Shown here: positions 17,701 through 26,129 of the stretch, piece by piece | How positions within the stretch are numbered: position 1 is the stretch's first letter | How the letters are laid out: the number at the start of each line of letters is the position of its first letter | Origin: Desulfomonilaceae bacterium | GTDB lineage: Bacteria > Desulfobacterota > Desulfomonilia > Desulfomonilales > Desulfomonilaceae | NCBI GenBank assembly: GCA_041662605.1 | Contig: JBAZSD010000014.1 | Span: 1-64,000, forward strand | Direction: 5' to 3' | Length of the DNA: 64,000 nucleotides | Position numbers and translations under genes: made by a program | The notes under the pieces: model-generated | What the model saw: the letters and a program-made list of their open reading frames with translations, nothing else | Database searches by the model: none | What the model was told of the DNA's origin: nothing

Positions 17701-20668
17701 TTACCTTTGTATACTGACTTTTGAGGTCAGGCCGTTGTATGAGTTTGAGAGCAAGTTCCCCAAACCTGTGTCCTGACTTGATGTCACCAATTATCGAACA
17801 GAGAATCAACCCGTATCCGGCATAGACAAAGGCTGATTGCTGCGTGCTGCCATGTCTCACCGAGAGACGCACCATCCTGAAAAGCATGAGCAGAAACAAA
17901 TTTGGGACCACGGAATAGGCGGCGGAAACAACTGTTTCCATAATACGCATCGCCCCGAGCTTTTTCTGATCACGCATTTCCGGGAGGTTTTCAATTTCCT
18001 CAATTCGTCGCCCACTCAGAGCCAACTTTGTCTTAACAAAGTCGGCGAACACCTGCACCTTACTCGGGTTGTCGGGGAACTTCTCGCCGAGTTCAGCCAA
18101 AAGGGGCAACGCAATCTGAATTGCCGCAGCCCTGTCGTTAAGAGCTATGAGAGCCCGGATTTGCATTTCGTACACTGGAACCTTCTCTTCCAGTCGCCGA
18201 GCGTGTTTGGTAACAATTGACGTCAATCGTCTCACATCGTCAAATCTGGTAGTTATGTAGGCTGCTTCAGTGGCCTCGATACACAGCCCCAATGTTAAGT
18301 CGTAGTCTCGCTGCCAGCTATCGTCTCCCAGTACCATTAGACCAGTCTGGAAATAAGTGAAAGCAGCTTCATACGCCCCTGATACCCTGGCTTTTTTTCC
18401 TGCTTCCAGGTTCATATCCGCGAGTTCACTCTTCTCCACGTCAGACACGATCAGGCTGGTCGCTAAATTCATCTGGTTGACGGCCTCGAAGATCGTATTG
18501 CCCAGAGGATCTCCAGAAGTCCTGTGAATCAAAACCTGGCCTATATGTTGGTGAATCGCAGGCCTTTCCTGCTCGGGAACCAGTGTATACGCCGCAAATT
18601 GGATTCGATCATGGGCAAACCTGTAGTCAATGCTCGTGTCTTGATCATGAATCGGAACATCGAGTTCAAGCAATTTGTATCCTTCACCTATGGGATATAT
18701 GAGGCCTTCTGAAACGCTTGACTTGAGAGCAAGGACAACGTTTCGGGGTGATTCGCCGGTAGCCCAAGACAGCAGGTGAATCCCGAATTCCGTTCCAATA
18801 CACGCGGCTATTTTCAACAGATCCTGATTGGTCGACGGCATTCTCCGGATTTTTCTTACCATGAGATCAACAACGTCATCCGGAATCTGATGGTGTTGAA
18901 TACGTTCCAAATCCCATCGCCAGGCGCCGAGACGAAAATCGAACTCAACCAGCTTCTCTTGATAAAGGGTTTGAAGAAACTCTTTCAAAAAAAACGGGTT
19001 ACCGGCCGTCTTTTGTTGGACCAATTCAGCCAGGGCTTTGGAAGCAACCGTCCGGCAATGAAGGATGTCCGCAACTAATTCGGAGACCTGTTCGAGTCCG
19101 AGGGCTCTCAGGTGGATACGGTTGATGAGGATGCTCGCTTTTTGAACCGCCTCCAGGGTAATTAACAGAGGGTGGGATGAGTCGACTTCCTTGTCACGAT
19201 ATGCCGCAATAAGGAAAATGCGCCTTGTGTCGGAATCCGTCATTAACAATTCCAGCAATTTGATCGAAGACGTGTCTGCCCATTGAATATCATCCAGGAA
19301 AATTACGATGGGGCGCTCACTATTAGACAAGGCGCGCATGAATTTCTGAAACACGATGCGAAAACGGGCCTGAGCCTCTATGTGTCCTAATTCTATGACC
19401 TCAGGTTGCGGCCCAACAATGAGTTCAATTTCTGGTATGACTTCGGCTATGACCTGGCCGGCGTTTCCCAGAGCGGCAAGGAATCGCGATTTCCAGTCTA
19501 AAAGACTTTCCCTACTTTCGGTCAATATCTGACTCACAAGCTCTCGACAGGCAGCGATCACTGCGCTATGAGGAATATTTCGACCGAACTGGTCGAATTT
19601 TCCAGAAACAAAATATCCGCGTCGCCCGGTAACGGGCCGGTAGACCTCCTGTACTAACGCAGTCTTTCCGATGCCGGCTTCTCCAGTGACCAGAGTGATT
19701 TCCTTTCCACCTTCAGCGACACGGGTAAACGCAGCTAGCAAACTTTCCGTGTCCGCATCTCGACCATATAACTTTTGTGGGATTTCAAATCTCTCTGGAA
19801 CGTCTGAACAGGCGAGTTTGAAAGTCTGGACCGTTGCGTGTTCACGAATCCGGCGCAAACAAATCTCAAGATCCGACCTGATGCCCAAAGCGCTTTGATA
19901 CCGGGACCCTGGGTTCTTTGAGAGAAGTTTCATGATGACATTGGAAACAACCTCAGGGAGCGCAGGATTGATTTTGATTGGAGACTTTGGTGTTACGGCA
20001 ATATGGCTGTGAACTAATTCGAGAGGGTCACTTGTCTCGAATGGGAGTTTCCGGGTGAAAAGTTCATATAGCGTTACTCCCAAAGAGTAATAGTCGGTCC
20101 GGTAGTCGATGTGACAATTCATCCGGCCGGTTTGCTCCGGAGACATGTATGGCAGGGTTCCATCCAGAATGCTCGGGTTAACCAGAGTAGTGTCTTCGTG
20201 GGCCATATCAGTGGAAATACCGAAATCTATTATTTTGAGTATTCCAGAATGGAGATTCACGACTATGTTCGAGGGGTTGATATCCTTGTGAATCACATGA
20301 GCGGCATGGATCTCGCCAAGGCCGGCGCAGATTTGGATTGCCTTGGCCAGAGATTCTTCCAGACTGAACTCAATTGATTCCATCAGAAACTTGAGCGATT
20401 CTCCCTGAATGTCTTCAGTAATCAGCACGAGACCATTCTGATATTTCTCCAGCCCGTATACCTGGATTACCCCCGAAAGCCCCTGTAACGCACGGGCAAT
20501 TCTGTATTCGTTCTTGTATTGAGCGATCTCCTGGGGCCCTGGGCGCTTTTTGGCGTGTAGTTTTAGAACTACAGGATCTTTACCCTCATTACGGACCGCT
20601 CGATAGATTTCCGAGATGTGGCTTTCGTAGATCTTCCCGATAATCTCATAGCCTGTGATATTGATCAT
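14720..20668 (-). CDS. Giant hybrid: Ser/Thr kinase-AAA ATPase-GAF-PAS-histidine kinase-receiver
   Basis: The domains of this 1982-residue protein in order are as follows. Residues 1-270 are a Ser/Thr kinase with Lys36, His126-Lys-Asp128 and Asp147-Phe-Gly149. A predicted ATPase has Walker A GEAGIGKT at 328-335 and LVIFLDD-type Walker B (IVIFLDDIQWAD). A long helical/TPR-like region covers about 700-1290. A GAF domain lies at about 1310-1480, a PAS domain at about 1485-1605, a histidine kinase H-box (GGVAHNFNNML) near 1620 with ATPase domain (GTGLGLAVSQG near 1800), and a receiver from about 1855 with VLCDLGMPG near 1903. The architecture resembles the HstK-type kinases of cyanobacteria and myxobacteria, here with a receiver added. 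It has no membrane span. Phosphorylation targets are unknown. Confidence 0.9.
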   Translation of the reverse strand: MINITGYEIIGKIYESHISEIYRAVRNEGKDPVVLKLHAKKRPGPQEIAQYKNEYRIARALQGLSGVIQVYGLEKYQNGLVLITEDIQGESLKFLMESIEFSLEESLAKAIQICAGLGEIHAAHVIHKDINPSNIVVNLHSGILKIIDFGISTDMAHEDTTLVNPSILDGTLPYMSPEQTGRMNCHIDYRTDYYSLGVTLYELFTRKLPFETSDPLELVHSHIAVTPKSPIKINPALPEVVSNVIMKLLSKNPGSRYQSALGIRSDLEICLRRIREHATVQTFKLACSDVPERFEIPQKLYGRDADTESLLAAFTRVAEGGKEITLVTGEAGIGKTALVQEVYRPVTGRRGYFVSGKFDQFGRNIPHSAVIAACRELVSQILTESRESLLDWKSRFLAALGNAGQVIAEVIPEIELIVGPQPEVIELGHIEAQARFRIVFQKFMRALSNSERPIVIFLDDIQWADTSSIKLLELLMTDSDTRRIFLIAAYRDKEVDSSHPLLITLEAVQKASILINRIHLRALGLEQVSELVADILHCRTVASKALAELVQQKTAGNPFFLKEFLQTLYQEKLVEFDFRLGAWRWDLERIQHHQIPDDVVDLMVRKIRRMPSTNQDLLKIAACIGTEFGIHLLSWATGESPRNVVLALKSSVSEGLIYPIGEGYKLLELDVPIHDQDTSIDYRFAHDRIQFAAYTLVPEQERPAIHQHIGQVLIHRTSGDPLGNTIFEAVNQMNLATSLIVSDVEKSELADMNLEAGKKARVSGAYEAAFTYFQTGLMVLGDDSWQRDYDLTLGLCIEATEAAYITTRFDDVRRLTSIVTKHARRLEEKVPVYEMQIRALIALNDRAAAIQIALPLLAELGEKFPDNPSKVQVFADFVKTKLALSGRRIEEIENLPEMRDQKKLGAMRIMETVVSAAYSVVPNLFLLMLFRMVRLSVRHGSTQQSAFVYAGYGLILCSIIGDIKSGHRFGELALKLIQRPDLKSQYTKVNFAVHALIFLWCKPLRDGLKYLEDGFQTGLELGDIEYASLSAAFFCTHSFGAGEDLAELGQKMTRYVDALGKLRQKFPAYLIQVYHQELLNMMGHSENPCRLVGQAYDEEETLPELLKSNERAIALTTFVQKLRLCYLFYNYHDAIENGQKAEEYLDGGRATVLVPVVAFYSALARIEILSQSDHKHRRSILNKVMVDLKKLKKWSQTAPANFLHKFHLAQAERLRVLGQGSEAADHYSQAISLARDSGYINEEALAYERAGMFYLSRQDLASAKAHMEQARYCYSRWGAQAKVNHIEDNYSQLLGKTPLLTVSDTTISDETLDLAAVLRASQMISGEIVLENLLRKLMKIVIEVAGAERGLLILHKEGALTIEASADAEHGAQYERRPVPVEESREVSSAIVNYVARTKEPVLLSDAGNEGPFTHNEYVLQRGLRSVFCLPIMATGRLSGLLYLENNQATGVFTAGRAEMLKVLSAQAAISIENARLYKALDETAERYKSLFENAQEAIFVIQDGDFKFLNPRTMGLTGYSSEELLSRPFVDFVHPEDRDLVTERLLDRLEWEPAPNIYPFRIVRKDSTTIWVQINSVVVTWEDSPATLSFLTDITELKRSADLHVRTERLNAIADLAGGVAHNFNNMLQVTMAGVELALVDLESGKTGQIRKNLERILDSSKLGSDTVRRLQSYAKIRADDKSPEKKTFDLSEVVRQASEISRPWWKTNLEKKGIVIEMKHHLADGCFISGKDSELFEVLVNFIKNAAEAMPKGGYIKITTSVVEDHVILEVRDTGVGVSEADKERLFEPFWTTKGAAGTGLGLAVSQGILKSHGGIVSVAGKVGIGTTFTVKLPLAEAPHEEVFLAPETISDLELTILVIDDTEALVTLFHDLLTGHGQTVLTAFSGSQGIDLYRQRHVDLVLCDLGMPGMSGWQVGAMVRSMCRDKGIPKTPFVLLTGWGGQSFDRERMDESGIDGVLAKPVDVPVLFEMIRRVATIKT

Positions 20669-21171
20669 GGGTGTCCCGATCTGCGTTCGCTAGGTCTATG
20701 CGCTGAAACTGGTCCTGCCCCAAAAAGCGGGGCGTCAGCAGGGAAGGCGAGGACCTATTTATAATTTTTCCGGCTGAAAACCCTATTTTAGCGGGGGCTA
20801 GATCCTAGGGCTGTAGCCAGATAAGATGTTGGGGTGGAAATGAGGTTTCCAGTTCGGCTATCGACCAACTCGAACTGAGACATTACACAGTGAAATGCTT
20901 TGAGCCGGAATGCCGGTACTATAATGCTTAACTTTATCAGATCTATGAAGATTTCATATTAGATTATGAGGCGAAACTTGTCTATGACTAATTCACTGAC
21001 TAATTCACTAACAGGAGATTGTTGTTGCCAGGGGGCGAGATTTTCCCTGGCCCAGACCGGCGGTGTGGCCTCGCTGTGACGGTGATCTAGTCTGGGGTCA
21101 CGGATTCGTGTCTCCTTTTTTTACGGTTTTGTTGATGCGGTTTTATTGCGACGGTATCGGTGTCCCGATTG
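20669..21171. other. Non-coding stretch upstream of the giant kinase
   Basis: About 500 bases contain no supported gene. It holds the presumed promoter of the giant kinase (reading left), a tandem 12-nt duplication (gactaattcact, 20986-20997 and 20998-21009) and a short hairpin (ccaggg...ccctgg near 21028-21052). The right part is decayed sequence adjoining the transposase remnant. Confidence 0.4.
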
Positions 21172-21556
21172 TTATTGTGGGTTGCGGTTGCGCCCATCGC
21201 AAAACATCCCCCTAGCATACATGGAGATGATTTTGTCATCGAAGCCCTTGAAGCGCCTCTCACTCTTGGAGACAATGATCGGATCGAAGGTTGAATTGCG
21301 ATCCCGGGGAACACTGATGTCCTTTTGGCCAAAATCACCATTGAGCTTTTTGTTATAGCTGCCGTTTCTGTAATTCCCCGAGTTTTTACCCAAAGACGCA
21401 TGCCTGTCATAACCAAGGTTTTCGCTCATCTCCGCCTGCATCGGTCGTTCCAACAGGCGCTTGGTAAGTTGCTTTAGTAGACCGTTTTCTCCTATTAAAT
21501 CTTCCGGTTTCTTGTAATCTCTGATCAGTTCAAAGTAGTTCCTCGGTAATGGCCAT
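21172..21556 (-). pseudogene. IS256-family transposase remnant (N-terminal part, frameshifted)
   Basis: Reading from ATG 21556 (with aaaggag upstream) gives MAITEELL and a stop. A one-base shift near 21530 opens ELIRDYKKPEDLIGENGLL and LLERPMQAEMSENLGYDRH, then GDFGQKDISVPRDRNSTFDP and FKGFDDKIISMYARGM. This matches the N-terminal third of IS256/mutator-type transposases. The family member is usually about 400 residues; here about 125 remain and the DDE catalytic region is missing. No terminal inverted repeats were found. It is a dead insertion sequence fragment. Confidence 0.8.
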
Positions 21557-21679
21557 CTTCTTGCTCCTTTGTGCTGGATTTAAACCGCATTTGGCCATTT
21601 ACACAAAAGATTTTGCAGCTTCGCACAGGGCAGCCGCATCCGATGGAATAGGATTTGCTCTTAAAGGGTAATCGAAAGA

Positions 21680-22249
21680 CTATTTTAGGTCCTTTCCTAT
21701 CGAGAACGCTTTGCCAAGACGCCGACCGACGCCGTAATAACCCCGGGAAGTATCAGGGGCCCATATGAACGGCTTGATCTTGTCGATTTCAAGTCCATTT
21801 TCTCCCACAACCGTCTCGTCTGCCTTTATGTCCAGAATTTCACCTATGAACTGTGTGTGGATGCCAATTTTGTGGTGATGGATGACCTTACATTCCAGAG
21901 CCAATGGAAATTCGGCCACATATGGAGCGTTCACCACGTCGCTTTTCACCGGAGTAAGTCCGGTCACCGCAAATTTGTCGGTATCTTTCCCCGAGGCTAT
22001 ACCGATGAAATCAGCCTGCTTCACGTAATCCTCCGAGGGAATGCTTATCGTGAACGCTTTCTGTTCCATGAGATTACCGTAAGTGTAGGTTGCCTCTCGA
22101 ACTGATATTGAGACGCAGGGTGGAGCGGTGCAGCAAATCCCACCCCAAGCGACGGTCATAACGTTGGGCTTGCCGGCCTTATCGTACGTGCCCACTATCA
22201 AAACGGGGGTAGGATAGAGAATGGTTTTGGCTCCTATAGATTTTTTCAT
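21680..22249 (-). CDS. Flavin reductase-like (FMN-binding) family protein
   Basis: The protein is 189 residues from the chosen start. The beginning (ILYPTPVLIVGTYDKAGKPN) and the ISVREATYTYGNL segment are typical of the flavin reductase-like split barrel that binds FMN. Members include flavoredoxin of sulfate reducers and flavin reductases. The C-terminal RGYYGVGRRLGKAFSIGK is also characteristic. The start is placed at the ATG following aggagg 6 nt upstream; the frame extends 41 codons further, but that part is unlike the family. It stands alone between a dead transposase and the tRNA copy B. Confidence 0.8.
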   Translation of the reverse strand: MKKSIGAKTILYPTPVLIVGTYDKAGKPNVMTVAWGGICCTAPPCVSISVREATYTYGNLMEQKAFTISIPSEDYVKQADFIGIASGKDTDKFAVTGLTPVKSDVVNAPYVAEFPLALECKVIHHHKIGIHTQFIGEILDIKADETVVGENGLEIDKIKPFIWAPDTSRGYYGVGRRLGKAFSIGKDLK

Positions 22250-22850
22250 GACATTCCTCCTGATGGTCGGGTTACAAGTCTGCCGGACAGAGCGCTGCCC
22301 GATGTTGGTTCTGTCTTTAATCTGTTTAGCTGAGCACAAAACGTGAGAGATTTCAAACGGAATTATCGTCATTATACTATCTCGCGCTCACAGGCAGTAT
22401 ATTCTAATTTTTTGAGGAACCATTTAGTTTTCCTCCGTTCTGTCCACCTCGTGTAAACAGATTCAAACCGCATCTTCCGAATCTCCTGTAACACCTCTGT
22501 CTGGCGCATAAGCCAACTCCATAGTGACTTATTAAACCGGACAAATTATGTGCTATAAAATAGGACATTCTATTTGCTCCCTACACCTATCCAGTAAAAG
22601 ATCATGGACCTCAAACCCCGATATATGGCCCCATGATCCAGGGCATCCTAAGAAGATTCAATATAAAGATAAAGCCGGAAGATTTCTGGAAAGAGTAAAA
22701 CTATACCTCCACAGATTGCTTAATCCTCCAATTCAGTATGACCGATGGACAGCTCTCTCCATTCATAGGGGAGTCAAAAAGCTATTCTTCATATTTGTTG
22801 AGTCAGGTTTATTGTCCACGGGACCAAAGTGTTCTTGAACAGAGGTGGAT
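22250..22850. other. Region of uncertain content upstream of tRNA copy B
   Basis: It contains the upstream part of the flavin reductase gene and then about 450 bases of AT-rich sequence. A 96-codon frame at 22548-22838 (plus strand) has no ribosome-binding site and no recognisable domain; it could be a decayed gene or chance. Confidence 0.35.
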
Positions 22851-22985
22851 GGGCCCCAAACAAAAAAAGGCTACTGGAAGAACCCTGTAACCTCTCTTAA
22901 TATCTGGTAGTGGGGAGAGGGATAAGAACCCCTTAGCTTTGGGTCATGAGCCCAAAGAATGCTAGATGCTCCTGATGTTCCCGGC
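22851..22985 (-). pseudogene. tRNA-fMet pseudogene B with terminator
   Basis: A full-length diverged copy of the initiator tRNA gene at 26965-27041 lies in the same orientation, with the same downstream terminator (aggctac...gtaacct, 22868-22893). The anticodon arm with CAT is kept (gggtcatgagccc on the plus strand), as is a genomic CCA end (tgg, 22905-22907). The acceptor strands no longer pair and the T-loop carries an inserted base, so it should not fold. The flank shared with scar A (gccccaaac) is absent from the functional copy. A and B may therefore be more closely related to each other than to the functional gene. Confidence 0.75.
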
Positions 22986-23128
22986 TAACAGCGGGATGAA
23001 TGATGATAATATCCTGTTGCGGGGGAGGCGGGATGTTGTCCTCTGATACCGAATCGCAGGCCGGGAAACAATCTATGCAGCTCGACATATACAACCAAGG
23101 CATTCTATCGAGCTGTTTATCTACAACA

Positions 23129-23764
23129 CTAAAAGAAACAAAAAACTTTTTGTCGAAATTTTCTTAAATTCGAATCCCAGGAGCGCAAAAATAACGGAAT
23201 GGCGGCATTATAGCGCCTGGCTCCAGCGTAAGCTGAACGAGCCCAACGATTTGCGGCTCTGAACAAACCATCCGGAAACTCTTCTTCGGCGTTCGGATAA
23301 TCTGTGGGGGCAAATTCTTTAAGTTCGTCTTCATAGATCCAGAGAACATCGCCAACCCCCTGCTTTATTCCGACGACATCGAAATTATATCCCGTTTTTC
23401 CATCCACATCTTTCAGAACACGCTCGCCATTCCAGTAACCTGCGGCATAACCACTTTTCGTAGCGTGGGAATCGGCCATTAAAAACATATAGGCCATACC
23501 CGGCTCGGCGCCAACGCAGTCTACGTTCCAGAGATCAACTAGATCCGGTCCTAGAGTATAAATCCCTAGATCATATAAATCGGGAGCAGTTTCGTGAGTT
23601 TCACCATCCCAGAAGGCCGCAGGGCATGGAATCCTCAGAGCTTGTTGCGCCCACCGTGACGCTGCCAGCATAGTGCCTTGAGCCGAGTTCTCACCGTGAG
23701 CCACGTTGAACTGACCGTATTCTTTTAAGACATCCGAACTGACGTTATATAGAGCTAAGGGCAT
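23129..23764 (-). CDS. Hypothetical protein, unrecognised
   Basis: The 211-residue protein has a good ribosome-binding site (gaggag, 6 nt before ATG). It is rich in aromatic residues and acidic residues, with Trp/Ala-rich pieces such as ASRWAQQALRIPCPAAFW and AANRWARSAYAGARRY that look like an internal repeat of a helical motif. The C-terminus (FCFF) is hydrophobic. No signal peptide or transmembrane span is clear. I do not recognise a family. Its good start signal and intact length set it apart from the broken genes around it. Confidence 0.5.
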   Translation of the reverse strand: MPLALYNVSSDVLKEYGQFNVAHGENSAQGTMLAASRWAQQALRIPCPAAFWDGETHETAPDLYDLGIYTLGPDLVDLWNVDCVGAEPGMAYMFLMADSHATKSGYAAGYWNGERVLKDVDGKTGYNFDVVGIKQGVGDVLWIYEDELKEFAPTDYPNAEEEFPDGLFRAANRWARSAYAGARRYNAAIPLFLRSWDSNLRKFRQKVFCFF

Positions 23765-24165
23765 ATCTAACTCCTCTACAGCAATGAACCGTCCATTTGG
23801 AACAATTGAGCGCTACTTTTAAGCGGAAACTGCCTATTTAGGCTGTTGGACTCTATTCGGGCATAAGAATTCAGTAAACTTCATCAAGATTTCTTCTGTC
23901 AAGGCTCTAATAGGGTCACTCACAACTGCAAAACTCAAAACAGGAATGTTAGCCCCTCACCAAAACGGCGCTCTACGAATTCCTGTCCTTCAATAAACGG
24001 AATAGTCTTATCAGGAAGTGTTTCTGCCTTTTCTTCGATCAATTCTGAAATTGTGACCGATGCAACTATAATTCCATGGTCGCCAGGCCCCATCGCCCGT
24101 GCTGGTTGTCAACCACATTATCATGGAGTTCTCCCTGAACAGGATAGAAATGTTTGACATTAAAA
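23765..24165. other. Decayed coding sequence, unrecognised
   Basis: On the minus strand, two overlapping frames together look like the C-terminal part of a former protein: one ends around NQHGRWGLATMEL, the other continues as IVASVTISELIEEKAETL and on to a stop near 23938. A frameshift near 24075 would join them. No family is recognised. Otherwise nothing is seen in this gap. Confidence 0.3.
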
Positions 24166-25058
24166 TTAGATTGACGCTATCGGATACAACCTTGGAAACC
24201 ATCGTTCAACTGCGTCAATCGGGAACGAGAGAATAAGAGGGCTGTGGGTGGTATCGGATTTCAGGTATCCCTTTTTAAGGAGGCCGGAGGTGACGTTTCG
24301 CGCCATGCGCTCACCGTAACCGGTGATCTCTCCGACTCGGCCACGCGGCACCTCCCACGCCAGCAGGGCTTCGCGTAGTACAGGAAATGAACCTTTGGGC
24401 AGATTCTTCACCTGCATTTCCTCTTCGATTACAGAAAACGAGGCAGCTCTTCGGCGTTTGGCGGAATATGTCTCCCCACTTGCGCCCATCCTGTTCGCAG
24501 TTCACCAGGGATCACACGCAGCCGTTCGCCAGTGTCCGGATTTTGAACCCAAAGCAATTCTTCCGGCAGGCGTTGGCAAAACTCGCGGTGCAGCCAGACA
24601 AGGTAATCAACGCTTGTCGTCTCAACCTGCAAATCTTTGTGATGATCGATGAGCCGCTGAACTTCTATATGGGCAACGGCTTCGCGTTGAAGCGCCCTCT
24701 TCCCCGCATCAGTCGAATAGTCGGCATGAGACAGGGCGAGGTCAATATCGCGGGGGTGCGTATCATGTCCCTCTATGAGGTTGGAGTAATAACAGTTCAT
24801 TGAGCGGACAAGATCGCCCAGGCCCCGTCGCACTGTCAGGGGCAGTTGGCTCGCTAAGCCACTGGCCTTCGTTGCCATATCAAAGGCGAGGTCTTCGAGT
24901 CTACTCTCACCATCCGGCGGCAGCATCGGTTCCATCAATGTTGCGCTTTCTGTGGCTTTCATACGATATATTCTTTCCCCTATTGCCGTCTCGGCTGAAA
25001 GGCATTTTGATCTCTCTATCTGATGGCTGTGACATCGTGCTTTCTGCTTTTCGGTCAT
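24166..25058 (-). pseudogene. Class II fic pseudogene, catalytic core deleted
   Basis: The first part (25058-24429) encodes a Fic N-terminal domain with PMLPPDG, then LAFDMATKASGLASQLP, and the inhibitory motif SNLIEG, which is the (S/T)xxxE(G/N) helix of class II Fic proteins. It stops after HIPPNAEELPRFL. The second part (24489-24166, another frame) encodes the C-terminal winged helix: PVLREALLAWEVPRG, then ITGYGERMARNVTSGLLKKG and FPRLYP. The Fic loop HPFxDGNGR and the surrounding core are missing between the two parts. The gene therefore has an internal deletion that also shifts the frame, and it should have no AMP-transferase activity. Confidence 0.8.
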
Positions 25059-25092
25059 GCATGAAATATCTTTGCAGCGGGTTACCCCCTCC

Positions 25093-25125
25093 GAACCGTA
25101 CGTGCGGATCTACCGTATACGGATC
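25093..25125 (-). ncRNA. Group II intron domain V remnant
   Basis: On the minus strand, gatccgtatacggt then agatccgcacgtacggttc resembles the 34-nt domain V hairpin of bacterial group II introns, followed by ggagggggg as in many such introns. The canonical AGC triad at the base reads ATC here, and the GAAA tetraloop is altered to a GAT sequence. It is therefore an inactive relic. No reverse transcriptase/maturase gene is found beside it. It sits just upstream of the fic pseudogene start. Confidence 0.55.
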
Positions 25126-25362
25126 CCCGATTGGTGGTTCACATCCTGGAGGATTGACTGGCTACAGCATGGGTTCCAACAAAAGAGATCACCCCCTGTG
25201 AATCCCAGAAACGATTATACTTGTGTGCGAATTCACACTGGTTGTATGTTGATTTGGCCCACAAATTTTCATTGGGGATCGTGAGCAGGCTTTAGACAAA
25301 TAAGCCCACCATACCCGTTTAGAAGATCAATCAGATATCAGCATCGTAACTATCTGAATAGT

Positions 25363-25503
25363 ATGGATAAACATCCCATGAATGCTAAAGAGACAAGGAT
25401 ACAGGAAATTATAGAAGGGGTTAAGCAATATATAATACCGCTTTTTCAGCGCACTTACAGTTGGACGGAGAAAGAATGGGAAATTTTGCCGTTTAAATAT
25501 TGA
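25363..25503 (+). pseudogene. DUF262 (GmrSD/ParB-like) N-terminal remnant
   Basis: A 46-codon frame encodes a short lead, then AKETRIQEIIEGVKQYIIP and LFQRTYSWTEKEWE, followed by ILPFKY and a stop. The IPLFQRTYSWTEKEW block is the conserved start of DUF262 proteins, which occur in type IV restriction (GmrS) and related systems and are normally several hundred residues long. Everything after this block is gone. Start may be ATG 25363 or ATG 25378. Confidence 0.65.
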
Positions 25504-25657
25504 ACAACCACAATTTCATATAAGATCAATATTCTATCTGTTGCCAACACCCACAAAGAGCGCCAATAACGCTGGACATCAATGAGTTAACCTTTTATTC
25601 TATATTAGAAATCGTGCCGGCCATTCCTTAAAATGTCCAATGTGCGGGAGAATTCTC

Positions 25658-26116
25658 ATGAGTCTGGAAGACAAACTGAAAAGGCTTACCGAAAGGGCCG
25701 CAGAAGAGAAGGTGAATGGGGAAAGTCTCAGGTCCGAATGGATCTCAGCGGTCGGTGATCTATACGACGATGTTGAGAGTTGGCTGAAGCTTTGGAAAGA
25801 AAAAGGCTATCTCACGGTGACACGAACTCCCATACTCAAGTCGGAAGAACCTTTGGGAGATTACGTGATTGATACTTTGGAAATAACCGCCGGTGATGAG
25901 ACGGTCGTGTTCGAGCCGTTCGGGAGGAATGTCATAGGTGCGCTCGGGCGAATAGACGTGTACCTCAGGGGATTCAAATCTGATGCTCAGTTGTTGCTCC
26001 GCTTGAGAAACACGGAAGGATTACATCGATGGGAACTATGGAAAACTAAGTTTTCTGGACCCAAGTTCCCGTTCGACAAAGTCTGCCTTGAGAAACTCCT
26101 AGATGAGTGGTTATAG
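25658..26116 (+). CDS. Partner protein of the HEPN gene; unrecognised, possible antitoxin
   Basis: The product is 152 residues from ATG 25658, with ggag 8-11 nt upstream. The N-terminus is helical (SLEDKLKRLTERAAEEK), followed by a mixed strand region (YVIDTLEITAGDETVVFEPF, IDVYLRGF) and an aromatic C-terminus. I see no known DNA-binding or catalytic motif. The last 14 nt overlap the possible ATG of the HEPN gene, or lie 13 nt before its GTG, so the two are cotranscribed. An antitoxin or regulatory role is inferred only from the pairing. Confidence 0.55.
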   Translation: MSLEDKLKRLTERAAEEKVNGESLRSEWISAVGDLYDDVESWLKLWKEKGYLTVTRTPILKSEEPLGDYVIDTLEITAGDETVVFEPFGRNVIGALGRIDVYLRGFKSDAQLLLRLRNTEGLHRWELWKTKFSGPKFPFDKVCLEKLLDEWL

Positions 26117-26129
26117 TCGAGGGGATGAC

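Noticed and set aside
20986..21009. Tandem 12-nt repeat gactaattcact
   Set aside because: Only two copies, no link to a gene or known site. It may be replication slippage.
22548..22838. 96-codon plus-strand frame between the flavin reductase gene and tRNA copy B
   Set aside because: No ribosome-binding site, no recognisable domain and a repetitive basic composition. It lies in the decayed region and is probably chance or relic sequence.
22905..22985. Copy B as a possible functional elongator tRNA-Met
   Set aside because: The CAT anticodon arm is kept, but the acceptor strands no longer pair and the T-loop has an extra base. It should not fold as a tRNA.
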